NCBI RefSeq assembly: GCF_030063415.1
Contig: NZ_JASITA010000026.1
Span: 1-64,000, forward strand
Direction: 5' to 3'
From: Streptomyces sp. H27-C3
GTDB lineage: Bacteria > Actinomycetota > Actinomycetes > Streptomycetales > Streptomycetaceae
DNA: 64,000 bases
Positions 17,574-25,672 of this stretch are shown here, one piece after another (the first letter of the stretch is position 1; the number at the start of each line of letters is the position of its first letter). The translations under genes were made by a program, and so were the position numbers. The notes under the pieces were generated by a model that saw only the letters and a program-made list of their open reading frames with translations, was not told the origin of the DNA and made no database searches.

Positions 17574-17828
17574 CGCCCAGCGCCGGCCGTCCGCAGACAC
17601 GCGAACACCGACCGCCGAGCTGCGGCGAGTGGCTGGTCCGATCGAGGGGTGAAGAATCCCGCGCTGGGCGAGCACACCGACGTGCCGCTGTCCGCCCCGG
17701 GAATGAAGGGCGTTCGGGCAGCAGCGCTGTGCCGGGACGGTGTGGTCGCCCGAGCGCGTCCGTTCAAATCCGTACTGAATCCGTACTGAACTCTGGACGT
17801 GCTGCCGGACGTACCGCTGGGCCGCCGG

Positions 17829-18092
17829 TCAGCGGCGGCTGCCGAACAGCGAGCGGCGCAGTCGCCGCAGCGGAGCGAAGAGCGAGACGCGCGCGCCTCT
17901 GCCTGTTCGCGAGTGCGCGACGTCACGCGAGGTGAGCTCGCGCATCAACAGCGTCGCCTCGGCCGACTCTCGCCGCGGGACGGCTGGGCCGCCGAGCACC
18001 GAGAGATGGCGGTCGAGGCGCGAGCTGGTCGCGCTGCTCCCACATGTGATCGCAGGCACTCGTGGCCTGCTGCGCACCGTTATCTGTTCCAT
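17829..18092 (-). CDS. Small conserved Streptomyces hypothetical protein
   Basis: From the ATG at 18092 (GGGGAG upstream) this is an 87-aa basic protein, MEQITVRSRPRVPAITCGSS at the start and Arg-rich at the end (PLRRLRRSLFGSRR). GC bias at third positions and a good ribosome site support coding. I believe similar proteins occur in other streptomycetes, but I cannot name a function. No signal peptide or membrane segment is seen. It is divergent from the Ser/Thr kinase gene. Confidence 0.6.
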   Translation of the reverse strand: MEQITVRSRPRVPAITCGSSATSSRLDRHLSVLGGPAVPRRESAEATLLMRELTSRDVAHSRTGRGARVSLFAPLRRLRRSLFGSRR

Positions 18093-18363
18093 TTCACTCC
18101 CCACCCGTACGAGGGCACCCGGCCCGGGCAGGTTAACCCTATCGCCCCGCCGTCACACTCAAGTATCCCACCCCGAGGATTCACCACACCTGTACGGAGG
18201 TTGACGATCACTCTCCGAATACAACTGATTCCAGGGCGAGTTGGACAGTTCGCCCCTGCCGATGGCAATTGACGTTCAAGGGGGCTTCAGCGGCCCCGGG
18301 TTGAGCTAACTTTGAGTGGTTTCTACCGTGCCGCGCCCAGCTGCGGATGGGGGGGGCTCGTCA

Positions 18364-20109
18364 GTGACCGAAGAGCCGGGCAACGAGCGGGTGATCGCGG
18401 GCCGCTGCCGCCTGCTGTCCCCACTGGGCGAGGGCGGCATGGGTGTCGTGTGGCGCGCCCGGGACGATCTGCTCGGCCGCGAGGTCGCGGTCAAGGAGGT
18501 CAGGGCGCCGGCCGGGCTCGGCGGCACCGACGGGCAGCGCCTCTATGCCCGGCTGGAGCGCGAGGCGTGGGCAGCCGCCCGGATCTCGCACCGCAATGTG
18601 ATCACCGTCTACGACGTGGCCAACGAGGAGGGCCGCCCGTGGATCGTGATGGAACTGGTGCGCGGGCTGACGCTCTCCGACGTACTGGACGCCGAGGGCC
18701 CGATGCCGCCGCAGCGGGCCGCGCACATCGGGGGCGAGGTCCTGGCGGCGCTGCGAGCCGCGCACGAGGCGGGTGTGCTGCACCGCGATGTGAAGCCGGG
18801 CAATGTACTGATCGCCAATGACGGCCGCGTGGTGCTGACGGACTTCGGCATCGCGCTGGTCGAGGGCAGTTCGGCACTCACCATGACGGGCGAGCTGATC
18901 GGCTCCCCCGAGTTCCTCGCGCCCGAGCGCGCCCTGGGGCGCAGGCCGGGTCCCGAGTCGGACCTGTGGTCGCTGGGAGTGCTGCTGTACGCCGCGGTCG
19001 AGGGCAACTCGCCGTTCCGCCAGGACACGCCGCTCTCCACGCTGCGCGCCGTGGTCGACGAGGAGCTGCCGCCGCCGCGCCGGGCGGGCGCGCTCGCGCC
19101 GGTGCTCGACGGGCTGCTGCGCAAGGATCCGGCGGAGCGGATGCCGGCCGTCGAGGCGGAGCGGTTGCTCCGGATCGTGGCGGCCGGTGGTACGCCGAGC
19201 ACCGGGGCGACACCGGTCTTCCCCGTCGGATACACACCGACCGTCGCGGCATCGACGCCGAGCGCGTCGCCGATGCCCTCGCCCTACAGCGCCCCCACAC
19301 CGCCCCCGGGGACCTCCCCCACGACGACCTCCACGGGGCAGGGCCGACCGCGGCGGGCCGGGCTGGTGGTGGTGGGCGCGGCCTTGCTGCTGCTCAGCGT
19401 CGGCGGCATCGCGTGGGCGCTGCTGAACAACGGCGACGACCCGGGAGAGAGTGCGGGGAGCACTTCGGGCTCACCGACCGGCAGCGGAGGCGGCACCGGC
19501 GGCAAGAGCGGCGGTACCGGCGGCGGCGCGGCGACCGGAGGCAACGGCTCGACCGGCGGGAGCGGCGGCACGAACGGCGGCACCGACGGAGGCGGCGGCA
19601 CACCGGGCGGCGGCCACGGGGGCGACAACGGCGGGAGCGGTGGGAACGGCGGTGGTGGCGACGGCGGCACGACCAGCCCGCCACCCCGGTCGGTGAAGGT
19701 CACCCTGACGGCCGTGCGCGACAGCTACACAGGCGCCTGCCCGCCGCCGGAGGCCGAGGCGCCGGCCTTCGCCGCGACGTTCACGGTCGGCCGGGTCCCC
19801 GTCGAGGTCGACTACCGCTGGGTGACGAAGGGCGGCGAGAGCACCGACCCGGGCTGGAAGACGCTGTCCTTCGGCGCGGGCGACGCGAAGTCGAAGCAGG
19901 TGAACCACACCGAAGTGGCGTACCTGGCGGACGGGCCCCTGCACAACGAGATCAGCGTGGAGGTCAGGAGTCCGGTGACCACCACGTCCAACGCCGCGGC
20001 GTTCTCGGTGACCTGTGAGCAGGAGACCCCGACGGGCGGGGCCTCCTCCTACACGGCGAGCGGTTCCGCCGGCGTTCCGGCCGAAGCGACGGTCAGGCCG
20101 CGTCGGTGA
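18364..20109 (+). CDS. Membrane Ser/Thr protein kinase (PknB-like, Hanks type)
   Basis: The GTG at 18364 with a run of G upstream gives 581 aa; an ATG at 18316 would add 16 residues. The kinase domain has the glycine loop LGEGGMGVVW (21-30), Lys44, HRD at 140-142 and DFG at 160-162, with FLAPERA in the activation segment. A Pro/Thr-rich juxtamembrane region and one membrane segment (AGLVVVGAALLLLSVGGIAWALL) follow. Outside the cell comes a long Gly/Ser/Thr-rich linker and a C-terminal domain with two Cys of unknown type, not PASTA repeats. The signal and targets are unknown. Confidence 0.95.
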   Translation: MTEEPGNERVIAGRCRLLSPLGEGGMGVVWRARDDLLGREVAVKEVRAPAGLGGTDGQRLYARLEREAWAAARISHRNVITVYDVANEEGRPWIVMELVRGLTLSDVLDAEGPMPPQRAAHIGGEVLAALRAAHEAGVLHRDVKPGNVLIANDGRVVLTDFGIALVEGSSALTMTGELIGSPEFLAPERALGRRPGPESDLWSLGVLLYAAVEGNSPFRQDTPLSTLRAVVDEELPPPRRAGALAPVLDGLLRKDPAERMPAVEAERLLRIVAAGGTPSTGATPVFPVGYTPTVAASTPSASPMPSPYSAPTPPPGTSPTTTSTGQGRPRRAGLVVVGAALLLLSVGGIAWALLNNGDDPGESAGSTSGSPTGSGGGTGGKSGGTGGGAATGGNGSTGGSGGTNGGTDGGGGTPGGGHGGDNGGSGGNGGGGDGGTTSPPPRSVKVTLTAVRDSYTGACPPPEAEAPAFAATFTVGRVPVEVDYRWVTKGGESTDPGWKTLSFGAGDAKSKQVNHTEVAYLADGPLHNEISVEVRSPVTTTSNAAAFSVTCEQETPTGGASSYTASGSAGVPAEATVRPRR

Positions 20110-20130
20110 ACGCGGGCCACCGCGTCGGGG

Positions 20131-20940
20131 TCAGGCCGCAGCGGTGAAGACGGGCAGATAACCTCCCGACTGGCCCGCTGCCTTCGGGTGGTACGACTCG
20201 CCGATGTTGCCCAGGTTCAGGCTGTGCAGCCACGGGGAGCCCGAGCAGATCTCGTGTCCCGTGAACGCCGGGGCGACCGTGGCGAAGGTGTAGCCGTGGT
20301 CGGCCGCGCGCTTGGCGGTGGCCGCGTTGAGGTAGTCGGACGCCCCGTTGATCGCGGTGCGCTCCTTCTCGCTCAGCCCGGCGATACAGCCGCCACCGAG
20401 CTTGTAGAAGCGGGGGTAGCCGAGGACGACGACCCGCGCGGAGGGGGCCTTGGCGCTGATCGCCGAGTACACGGAGTCGAGCTTGCCGGGCAGGGTGGTG
20501 TCGACGTAACCGCGCGCCGTGGCGATCCTGCTCAGGCAGGCCGACTCGGACTGCAGGACGCAGGTCGTCATGACGTCGGCGAAGCCCGCGTCATTGCCTC
20601 CGACGCTGATGCTGACGAGGTCGGTCGCCGCCCCGAGCGGGGCGAGCTGACTGCCTGTCACGTCACCCGTACGAGCACCCGAGCAAGCGGTGAACGCGAA
20701 CGTGGAGGGTGAATTCGCCGCAGCCCACAGGGCCGGGTAGGCGCGGGTACTGCGCTTGCACGAGCCGCTGCCACTGTCGTAGCTGCCGGCTCCGACGCCC
20801 GATGAGTACGAGTCGCCCAGGGCTACGTAGTCCAGGGATTGGGCCTGGCCCACCGCCTGCGCCGCGCCCGCCCCGGTGAGGGCGAGAGCAGCGGCGAGAA
20901 GGAGTGAGGATGATAGTGCCGCGATTCGGGACAGTTTCAT
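20131..20940 (-). CDS. Secreted SGNH/GDSL esterase or lipase
   Basis: From the ATG at 20940 (GGGAGG upstream) this is a 269-aa exported enzyme with a signal peptide ending near AGAAQA. SGNH blocks are clear: catalytic Ser in GDSYSSG, block III GGND, and the His in ESYHPKAAGQ. Paired cysteines suggest disulfides, as in secreted Streptomyces lipases of this type. It hydrolyses ester bonds outside the cell; natural substrates are unknown. Its 3' end faces the kinase gene with only 21 bp between stops. Confidence 0.93.
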   Translation of the reverse strand: MKLSRIAALSSSLLLAAALALTGAGAAQAVGQAQSLDYVALGDSYSSGVGAGSYDSGSGSCKRSTRAYPALWAAANSPSTFAFTACSGARTGDVTGSQLAPLGAATDLVSISVGGNDAGFADVMTTCVLQSESACLSRIATARGYVDTTLPGKLDSVYSAISAKAPSARVVVLGYPRFYKLGGGCIAGLSEKERTAINGASDYLNAATAKRAADHGYTFATVAPAFTGHEICSGSPWLHSLNLGNIGESYHPKAAGQSGGYLPVFTAAA

Positions 20941-21128
20941 GGAACCTCCCTTTAGCAGGATTTCCGCCACAACTGTCGTAGCAGTCCCACTACTTCGGTG
21001 GAAGTGTCCATGCCAAGTTGCTCGGGGCGGCGGATCATCTGCACACTCTCTCCGCATCCTTGACGCGGCTCCGTCGTCTGCGCGACATTGAAGCCCGGCA
21101 TCCGGCGCTTCAGGGGGCAAAGTCGCCA

Positions 21129-21524
21129 ATGCAGAACATCAGTAACAAGCCAACCGCAGCTGTATCGGAATCGCTGCCCGTGCTCGCGGGCGCGGCGCTC
21201 GCCGTATCGGTGGTCGGCGCCGTCCTGGCGCTCACCGATCTGGCGTCACCGCTACGCGCGCCGTTCACTCTCTTCTTCCTGGTCGTGACACCCACGGCCG
21301 CCGTGGCCGCAGGCCTGCGCGGCCTGGAACCACTGGGCCGCGCGGTCGCCGCGGTGGCCGGGGCCATCGCGATCGACCTGCTCGTGGCACAGGCGATGCT
21401 GGCCATGCACATCTGGTCGATCCGGGGCGGGGTCGCGGCGATCGCCGGGATCAGCGCCCTCCTCTTCCTGCTGACACTGGTGCGGCGCCCCGGCGACCGC
21501 ACGGCGAGAAGGCATAGCTCCTGA
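21129..21524 (+). CDS. Small four-helix membrane protein preceding the exopolysaccharide genes
   Basis: The ATG at 21129 has GGGGG upstream and gives 131 aa with four hydrophobic helices (AALAVSVVGAVLAL, PFTLFFLVVTPTAAVAAGL, AVAAVAGAIAIDLLVAQ, GVAAIAGISALLFLLTLV). I do not recognise a family with certainty. Its stop is 1 nt before the GTG of the CelD/BcsL gene, so it is probably the first gene of that operon. Confidence 0.75.
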   Translation: MQNISNKPTAAVSESLPVLAGAALAVSVVGAVLALTDLASPLRAPFTLFFLVVTPTAAVAAGLRGLEPLGRAVAAVAGAIAIDLLVAQAMLAMHIWSIRGGVAAIAGISALLFLLTLVRRPGDRTARRHSS

Positions 21525-21525
21525 C

Positions 21526-22629
21526 GTGGACATCACCGTGCACCGCCCCGGCGAGCTCACCGCCGCCGACCGGCTGGCCTGGACCGCGATGCAGTCCAAG
21601 GCCCATCTCCACGGTTCGCCGGAGCTGGCGAACCCCTTCCTCTCCCCCGAGTTCACGCTGGCCATGGGCCATTACCGGCGCGGGGTCCGGATCGCCGTGG
21701 CGCGACAGGACGGCGAGCCCGCGGCCTTCTTCCCGTTCCAGAGATCCGCCACCGGCGTGGGCCGGGCCATCGGTCTCGGAGTCTCGGACGCCCAGGGTCT
21801 CGTGCACAGACCGGGATACGAGTGGGACGCACGGGAACTGCTTCGAGCCTGCGGGCTCGCGGTGTGGGAGTTCGACCATCTGGTGCAGGGCCAGCGGGCG
21901 TTCGAGACCGGCGCCACCGGATCGTTCGCCTCGCCGGTGATCGACACCCAGGACGGCTACGAGGCGTACCTCGCGCATCTGCGCAAGGAAGCGCCCAAGT
22001 TCGTGAGGTCCACCTTGGCAAAGGAGCGTCGGCTCCTGCGGGCGGTCGGCGAGCTGCGGTACGTGCACGACGAGCGGGACCCGCAGATGCTGCGGACGCT
22101 GATGCGCTGGAAGTCCGCGCAGTACCGCAGGACCGGGCGCAGCGACCGCTTCACCCAGACGTGGATCATCCGGCTGGTGGAGCACCTGTTCCACACCCGG
22201 ACGGATTCCTTCAGCGGTCTGCTGTCGGTGCTCTACGCGGACAGCCAGCCGATCGCGGCGCATTTCGGCCCGCGTTCGGAAAGGATCATCTGCTGCTGGT
22301 TTCCCGCCTATGATCCGGCGTTCGCGAAATACTCGCCCGGTTTGCTGATGCATCTGCGAATCGCCGAGGCGGCTGCCGCCGAGGGCATCGCGTACATCGA
22401 TCTCGGCCGCGGCCAGAAGCAGTATAAGGACTCTCTGAAGACCCGGGAGATCTCGGTCTCGGAGGGGTGGGTAATGCGCCGTCACCCGGTCGCTTTCGGA
22501 CATCGGGCGCACCGCGCGCCGGTCCGGGCTCTGCGCAACACGGTGGTCGAACGGCCCGAACTGTTCGAGCCCGCCGACAGGTTGCTGAAGAGGATTGGAG
22601 AGATCCGTTCAGGACGGTCTCACATGTGA
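21526..22629 (+). CDS. CelD/BcsL-type GNAT acyltransferase
   Basis: This 367-aa protein starts at a GTG. Its C-terminal half is the GNAT fold of the BioF2/CelD-BcsL/FemAB-like group (HFGPRSERIICCWFPAYDP, KYSPGLLMHLRIAEAAAAEG and YIDLGRGQKQYKDSLK). Such proteins acylate sugars or amino groups during polysaccharide synthesis. Its position at the head of a glycosyltransferase, deacetylase and flippase cluster supports modification of an exopolysaccharide subunit. The donor and acceptor are unknown. Confidence 0.85.
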   Translation: MDITVHRPGELTAADRLAWTAMQSKAHLHGSPELANPFLSPEFTLAMGHYRRGVRIAVARQDGEPAAFFPFQRSATGVGRAIGLGVSDAQGLVHRPGYEWDARELLRACGLAVWEFDHLVQGQRAFETGATGSFASPVIDTQDGYEAYLAHLRKEAPKFVRSTLAKERRLLRAVGELRYVHDERDPQMLRTLMRWKSAQYRRTGRSDRFTQTWIIRLVEHLFHTRTDSFSGLLSVLYADSQPIAAHFGPRSERIICCWFPAYDPAFAKYSPGLLMHLRIAEAAAAEGIAYIDLGRGQKQYKDSLKTREISVSEGWVMRRHPVAFGHRAHRAPVRALRNTVVERPELFEPADRLLKRIGEIRSGRSHM

Positions 22630-22992
22630 CCGCCGAAGTGCCGAAGTATGGCCAAAGACGCAAAAAAGTGAGGCTACGTTCCAGGTCTTGCCATACAGTC
22701 CCAATCATCAATACCGTCGTACATCCACCTGCGACTGCCCATCATTCAAAGCGACTCTAGGGGAGGGCTCAAGCGTCGCGACGGGGTAGGAGTGGGGCGC
22801 GGTAGGGGGGTGCCGTACTCGGTGATCACACATGCGCCGAGCCGCGGGCCGCGCGGCCAGCTATGCCAGCTCGCCCAACCAGTACGGAGAGTCATTCCGT
22901 CATGGCCGGGGTGAGAATCCCCCCTTTCGAACCGGAAACTCATCCGGACCGCCCGGGGGCGGGCGGTCCACCGGTGGAGAGGGAAAAGACTC
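22630..22992 (+). promoter_or_regulatory. Gene-free leader region before the glycosyltransferase genes, with hairpin
   Basis: No gene is supported in these 363 bp. The left part has lower GC than its surroundings, as promoter regions here often do, but I cannot fix -35 and -10 boxes. Near the right end a hairpin with 9-bp arms (GGACCGCCC 22946-22954, GGGCGGTCC 22961-22969, 6-nt loop) lies just upstream of the ribosome site GGAGAGGG. It could temper translation of the first glycosyltransferase. Confidence 0.45.
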
Positions 22993-23865
22993 ATGAGCTC
23001 ATTCCTCCGTCCTGCGATATCGGGCGAAGATCCATTGATCACGCCGTCCGAAAACGGCCATGCGGACCACGCGTCCAAGATCGGAGGCGGCCTGATATCC
23101 GGCCAGTACCGTCCGATCTCTTCCCACCTCGCCATTGCACCGCCGGTGAGCGTGGTGATCCCCGCCATGAACGAGGCGGAGAATCTTCCCTACGTCTTCA
23201 AGACCCTGCCCGACTGGATCCACGAAGTGGTCCTGGTGGACGGGAATTCGACCGACGACACCGTGCAGGTCGCCCGCGATCTGTGGCCGGGAGTCAAGGT
23301 CGTGAAGCAGCGCGGAAAGGGCAAGGGCGACGCGCTGATCAGTGGTTTCGCCGCCTGCTCCGGTGAGATCATCGTGATGGTCGACGCGGACGGCTCGGCC
23401 GACGGCAACGAGATCATCAGCTATGTCTCGGCGCTGGTCTCCGGGGCCGACTTCGCCAAGGGCTCCCGGTTCGCCAACGGCGGCGGCACCGACGACATGA
23501 CGCCCATCCGCAAGCTCGGCAACTGGGCGCTGTGCGCCGTCGTCAACGCCAAGTTCGGCGCCCGCTACACCGACCTCTGCTACGGCTACAACGCCTTCTG
23601 GCGGCACTGCCTGGACAAGATCGACCTGGACTGCACCGGCTTCGAGGTCGAGACCCTGATGAACATCCGGGTCGTCAAGGCGGGCCTGCGGGTCCAGGAG
23701 ATCCCCAGCCACGAGTACGTCCGCATCCACGGCGTGAGCAACCTCAGCGCCGTACGGGACGGACTGCGCGTCCTGCGGGTCATCCTCCACGAGCGCGGCA
23801 AGCGGCACGGCCGCCGTCGCCCGCCGGCCTTCGCGACGGGCGTGAACCGGGGAGAGGTGTCTTGA
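22993..23865 (+). CDS. Family 2 glycosyltransferase (polyprenyl-phosphate type)
   Basis: This 290-aa protein has the GT-A fold of DPM1-like GT2 enzymes: VSVVIPAMNEAENLPYVF, VVLVDGNSTDDT and the metal-binding MVDADGSAD. No C-terminal membrane helices follow. It probably transfers a sugar from a nucleotide donor to a polyprenyl phosphate or growing glycan at the inner face of the membrane. GGAGAGGG precedes the ATG, and the stop overlaps the TTG start of the next gene by 4 bp (TTGA). Confidence 0.92.
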   Translation: MSSFLRPAISGEDPLITPSENGHADHASKIGGGLISGQYRPISSHLAIAPPVSVVIPAMNEAENLPYVFKTLPDWIHEVVLVDGNSTDDTVQVARDLWPGVKVVKQRGKGKGDALISGFAACSGEIIVMVDADGSADGNEIISYVSALVSGADFAKGSRFANGGGTDDMTPIRKLGNWALCAVVNAKFGARYTDLCYGYNAFWRHCLDKIDLDCTGFEVETLMNIRVVKAGLRVQEIPSHEYVRIHGVSNLSAVRDGLRVLRVILHERGKRHGRRRPPAFATGVNRGEVS

Positions 23866-24878
23866 GCCACCCGGCCATCTCCGTGGTGATCTGCGTGTAC
23901 ACGGAGGACCGTTGGGAGGACATTCTCGCCGCGGTCGACTCGGTGCGCGCGCAGTCACTGCCGGCCGTCGAGACACTGCTGGTCGTCGACCACAATCCGG
24001 CGTTGCTCGAACGGCTCGGCAAGGAGTACAAGGAAGCACGCGAGGAGGTGCGGGTGCTCGCCAACGCGGGCCCCCGCGGCCTCTCCGCGGGCCGCAACAC
24101 CGGTATCGCCGCCGCCCGCGGCGAGATCCTCGCGTTCCTCGACGACGACGCGGTGGCCGAGCGCGAGTGGCTGCTCCACTTCGCCGAGGGGTTCGAGGAT
24201 CCGCGGGTGATGGCCGTCGGCGGACGGACCATGCCGGCCTGGGCCTCGGGCCGCAGGCCGGACTGGTTCCCGGCCGAATTCGACTGGGTCGTCGGCTGTA
24301 CGTACAAGGGGCTGCCCCCCGGCAAGGTGCGGGTCCGTAACGTCCTGGGGGGCAACGCGTCCTTCCGCAGGTCCGCGTTCGACGCGGCGGGCGGCTTCGC
24401 CACCGGCATCGGCAGGGACGGCAACAAGCGACCGCTGGGCGGCGAGGAGACGGAGCTGTGCATCCGGCTCACCAACGCGCTGCCCGACGCGGTGCTGCTG
24501 ATCGACGACCGCGCGGTGATCCACCACAAGGTCCCCCTCGTCCGTGAGCGGTTCGGCTACTTCCGTACGCGTGCCTACGCCGAGGGTTTGTCGAAGGCAC
24601 TCGTGGCGCGAAGTGTGGGGGCGGGCAAGGGACTTGAGTCCGAGCGCCGCTACACCACCCGGGTGCTGCCCGCGGGGGTGGCCCGCGGGCTGCGCGACGC
24701 GGTCCTGGGGCGGCCGGGCGGCGCGGGCCGCGCGGGGGCCATCGTGACCGGAGTCGCCGCGGCGGCCGGCGGGTACGTACTCGGCAGCGTCCGCGCCCGC
24801 AGGGGCGGCGCCACGTTCACGGTGCCCGTCCCGGACCGCGTCACGGACTTGGAAGGTGCGCAAAGGGAGGCGCAGTGA
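23862..24878 (+). CDS. Second family 2 glycosyltransferase
   Basis: The start is a TTG at 23862 with GGGGAGAGG 6 nt upstream, giving 338 aa and a 4-bp overlap with the previous gene. GT2 motifs are ISVVICVYTEDRW, ETLLVVDHN, the DDDA motif in ILAFLDDDAVAE and GGEETELCIRL. A hydrophobic stretch near the end (GAIVTGVAAAAGGYVLGSV) may anchor it. It should add a sugar to the same exopolysaccharide unit. Its stop overlaps the GTG of the deacetylase gene. Confidence 0.92.
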   Translation: MSHPAISVVICVYTEDRWEDILAAVDSVRAQSLPAVETLLVVDHNPALLERLGKEYKEAREEVRVLANAGPRGLSAGRNTGIAAARGEILAFLDDDAVAEREWLLHFAEGFEDPRVMAVGGRTMPAWASGRRPDWFPAEFDWVVGCTYKGLPPGKVRVRNVLGGNASFRRSAFDAAGGFATGIGRDGNKRPLGGEETELCIRLTNALPDAVLLIDDRAVIHHKVPLVRERFGYFRTRAYAEGLSKALVARSVGAGKGLESERRYTTRVLPAGVARGLRDAVLGRPGGAGRAGAIVTGVAAAAGGYVLGSVRARRGGATFTVPVPDRVTDLEGAQREAQ

Positions 24879-25672
24879 ACATGCCGGTACCGATCCTGAT
24901 GTACCACGCGGTGGGGCGCGCTCCGGCGCGGGAGGCGTACGGCCTGTCGGTGACGCCCGAGGCGTTCGCCGGGCAGATGGAGCTGCTCGACGCGGGCGGC
25001 TACACGCCGCTCACGACGGCGCAGCTGGCCGACCGCTGGCGAGACGACGCCGCGATGCCCCGCCGTCCGATGGTGATCACCTTCGACGACGGGTACGAGG
25101 GTGTGCACCGTCATGCGCGCCCCGTCCTGACCAAGTACGGCTTCGCGGCGTCCCTGTTCGTCTCGACGGGGTGGGTGCGCGGCGCGTACGAGGAAAGGGG
25201 CGCCCTGGACACCATGCTCGACTGGAACCAGGTGCGGGAACTCGCCGCCGACGGCACCGAGATCGGCGGGCACAGCCACACCCACCCGCAGATGGACCAG
25301 TTGCCCGACAATGAGCTGTGGTTCGAGGCACTGCGGTGCATGGAGATCATCACCGGGGAACTCGGGAACCCTCCCGCTTCGTTCGCCTATCCGTACGGTT
25401 ACTCCAGCCGCCGGGTGCGGCAGGCCGTGCGCGAGGCCGGGTTCAGCCAGTCGCTCGCCGTGGGAAATGCCCTTGCCGAGCGGTGTCAGGGGCCCTACTC
25501 CCTGCGGCGGGTGACCGTACAGCGCAGTACTGGTATCGAGGAGTTCGAGCAACTGGTGGAGGGCCGGTCGATAGCCCGCATCTTCGCCAGGGACCGAGCC
25601 CTCACCAAGGGATACGCCGTGGTCCGCAGAGCCCGAGCGGCCGGCCGGAAGGTAAGCAGAACCCGTGTCTGA
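24875..25672 (+). CDS. Polysaccharide deacetylase (NodB homology, carbohydrate esterase 4)
   Basis: This 265-aa protein has the carbohydrate esterase 4 motifs: catalytic-base motif TFDDGYEG, the metal-binding HSHTHP and YPYGYSS. It should remove N-acetyl groups from a polysaccharide or lipid-linked sugar. No signal peptide is visible, so it probably works at the cytoplasmic face on the precursor. The GTG start overlaps the previous stop by 4 bp, and its end overlaps the flippase gene by 8 bp. Confidence 0.92.
   Translation: MNMPVPILMYHAVGRAPAREAYGLSVTPEAFAGQMELLDAGGYTPLTTAQLADRWRDDAAMPRRPMVITFDDGYEGVHRHARPVLTKYGFAASLFVSTGWVRGAYEERGALDTMLDWNQVRELAADGTEIGGHSHTHPQMDQLPDNELWFEALRCMEIITGELGNPPASFAYPYGYSSRRVRQAVREAGFSQSLAVGNALAERCQGPYSLRRVTVQRSTGIEEFEQLVEGRSIARIFARDRALTKGYAVVRRARAAGRKVSRTRV

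Noticed and set aside
19440..19680. GGC-rich repeats resembling a minisatellite
   Set aside because: They encode the Gly/Ser/Thr linker of the kinase; there is no regular unit suggesting a separate repeat element.
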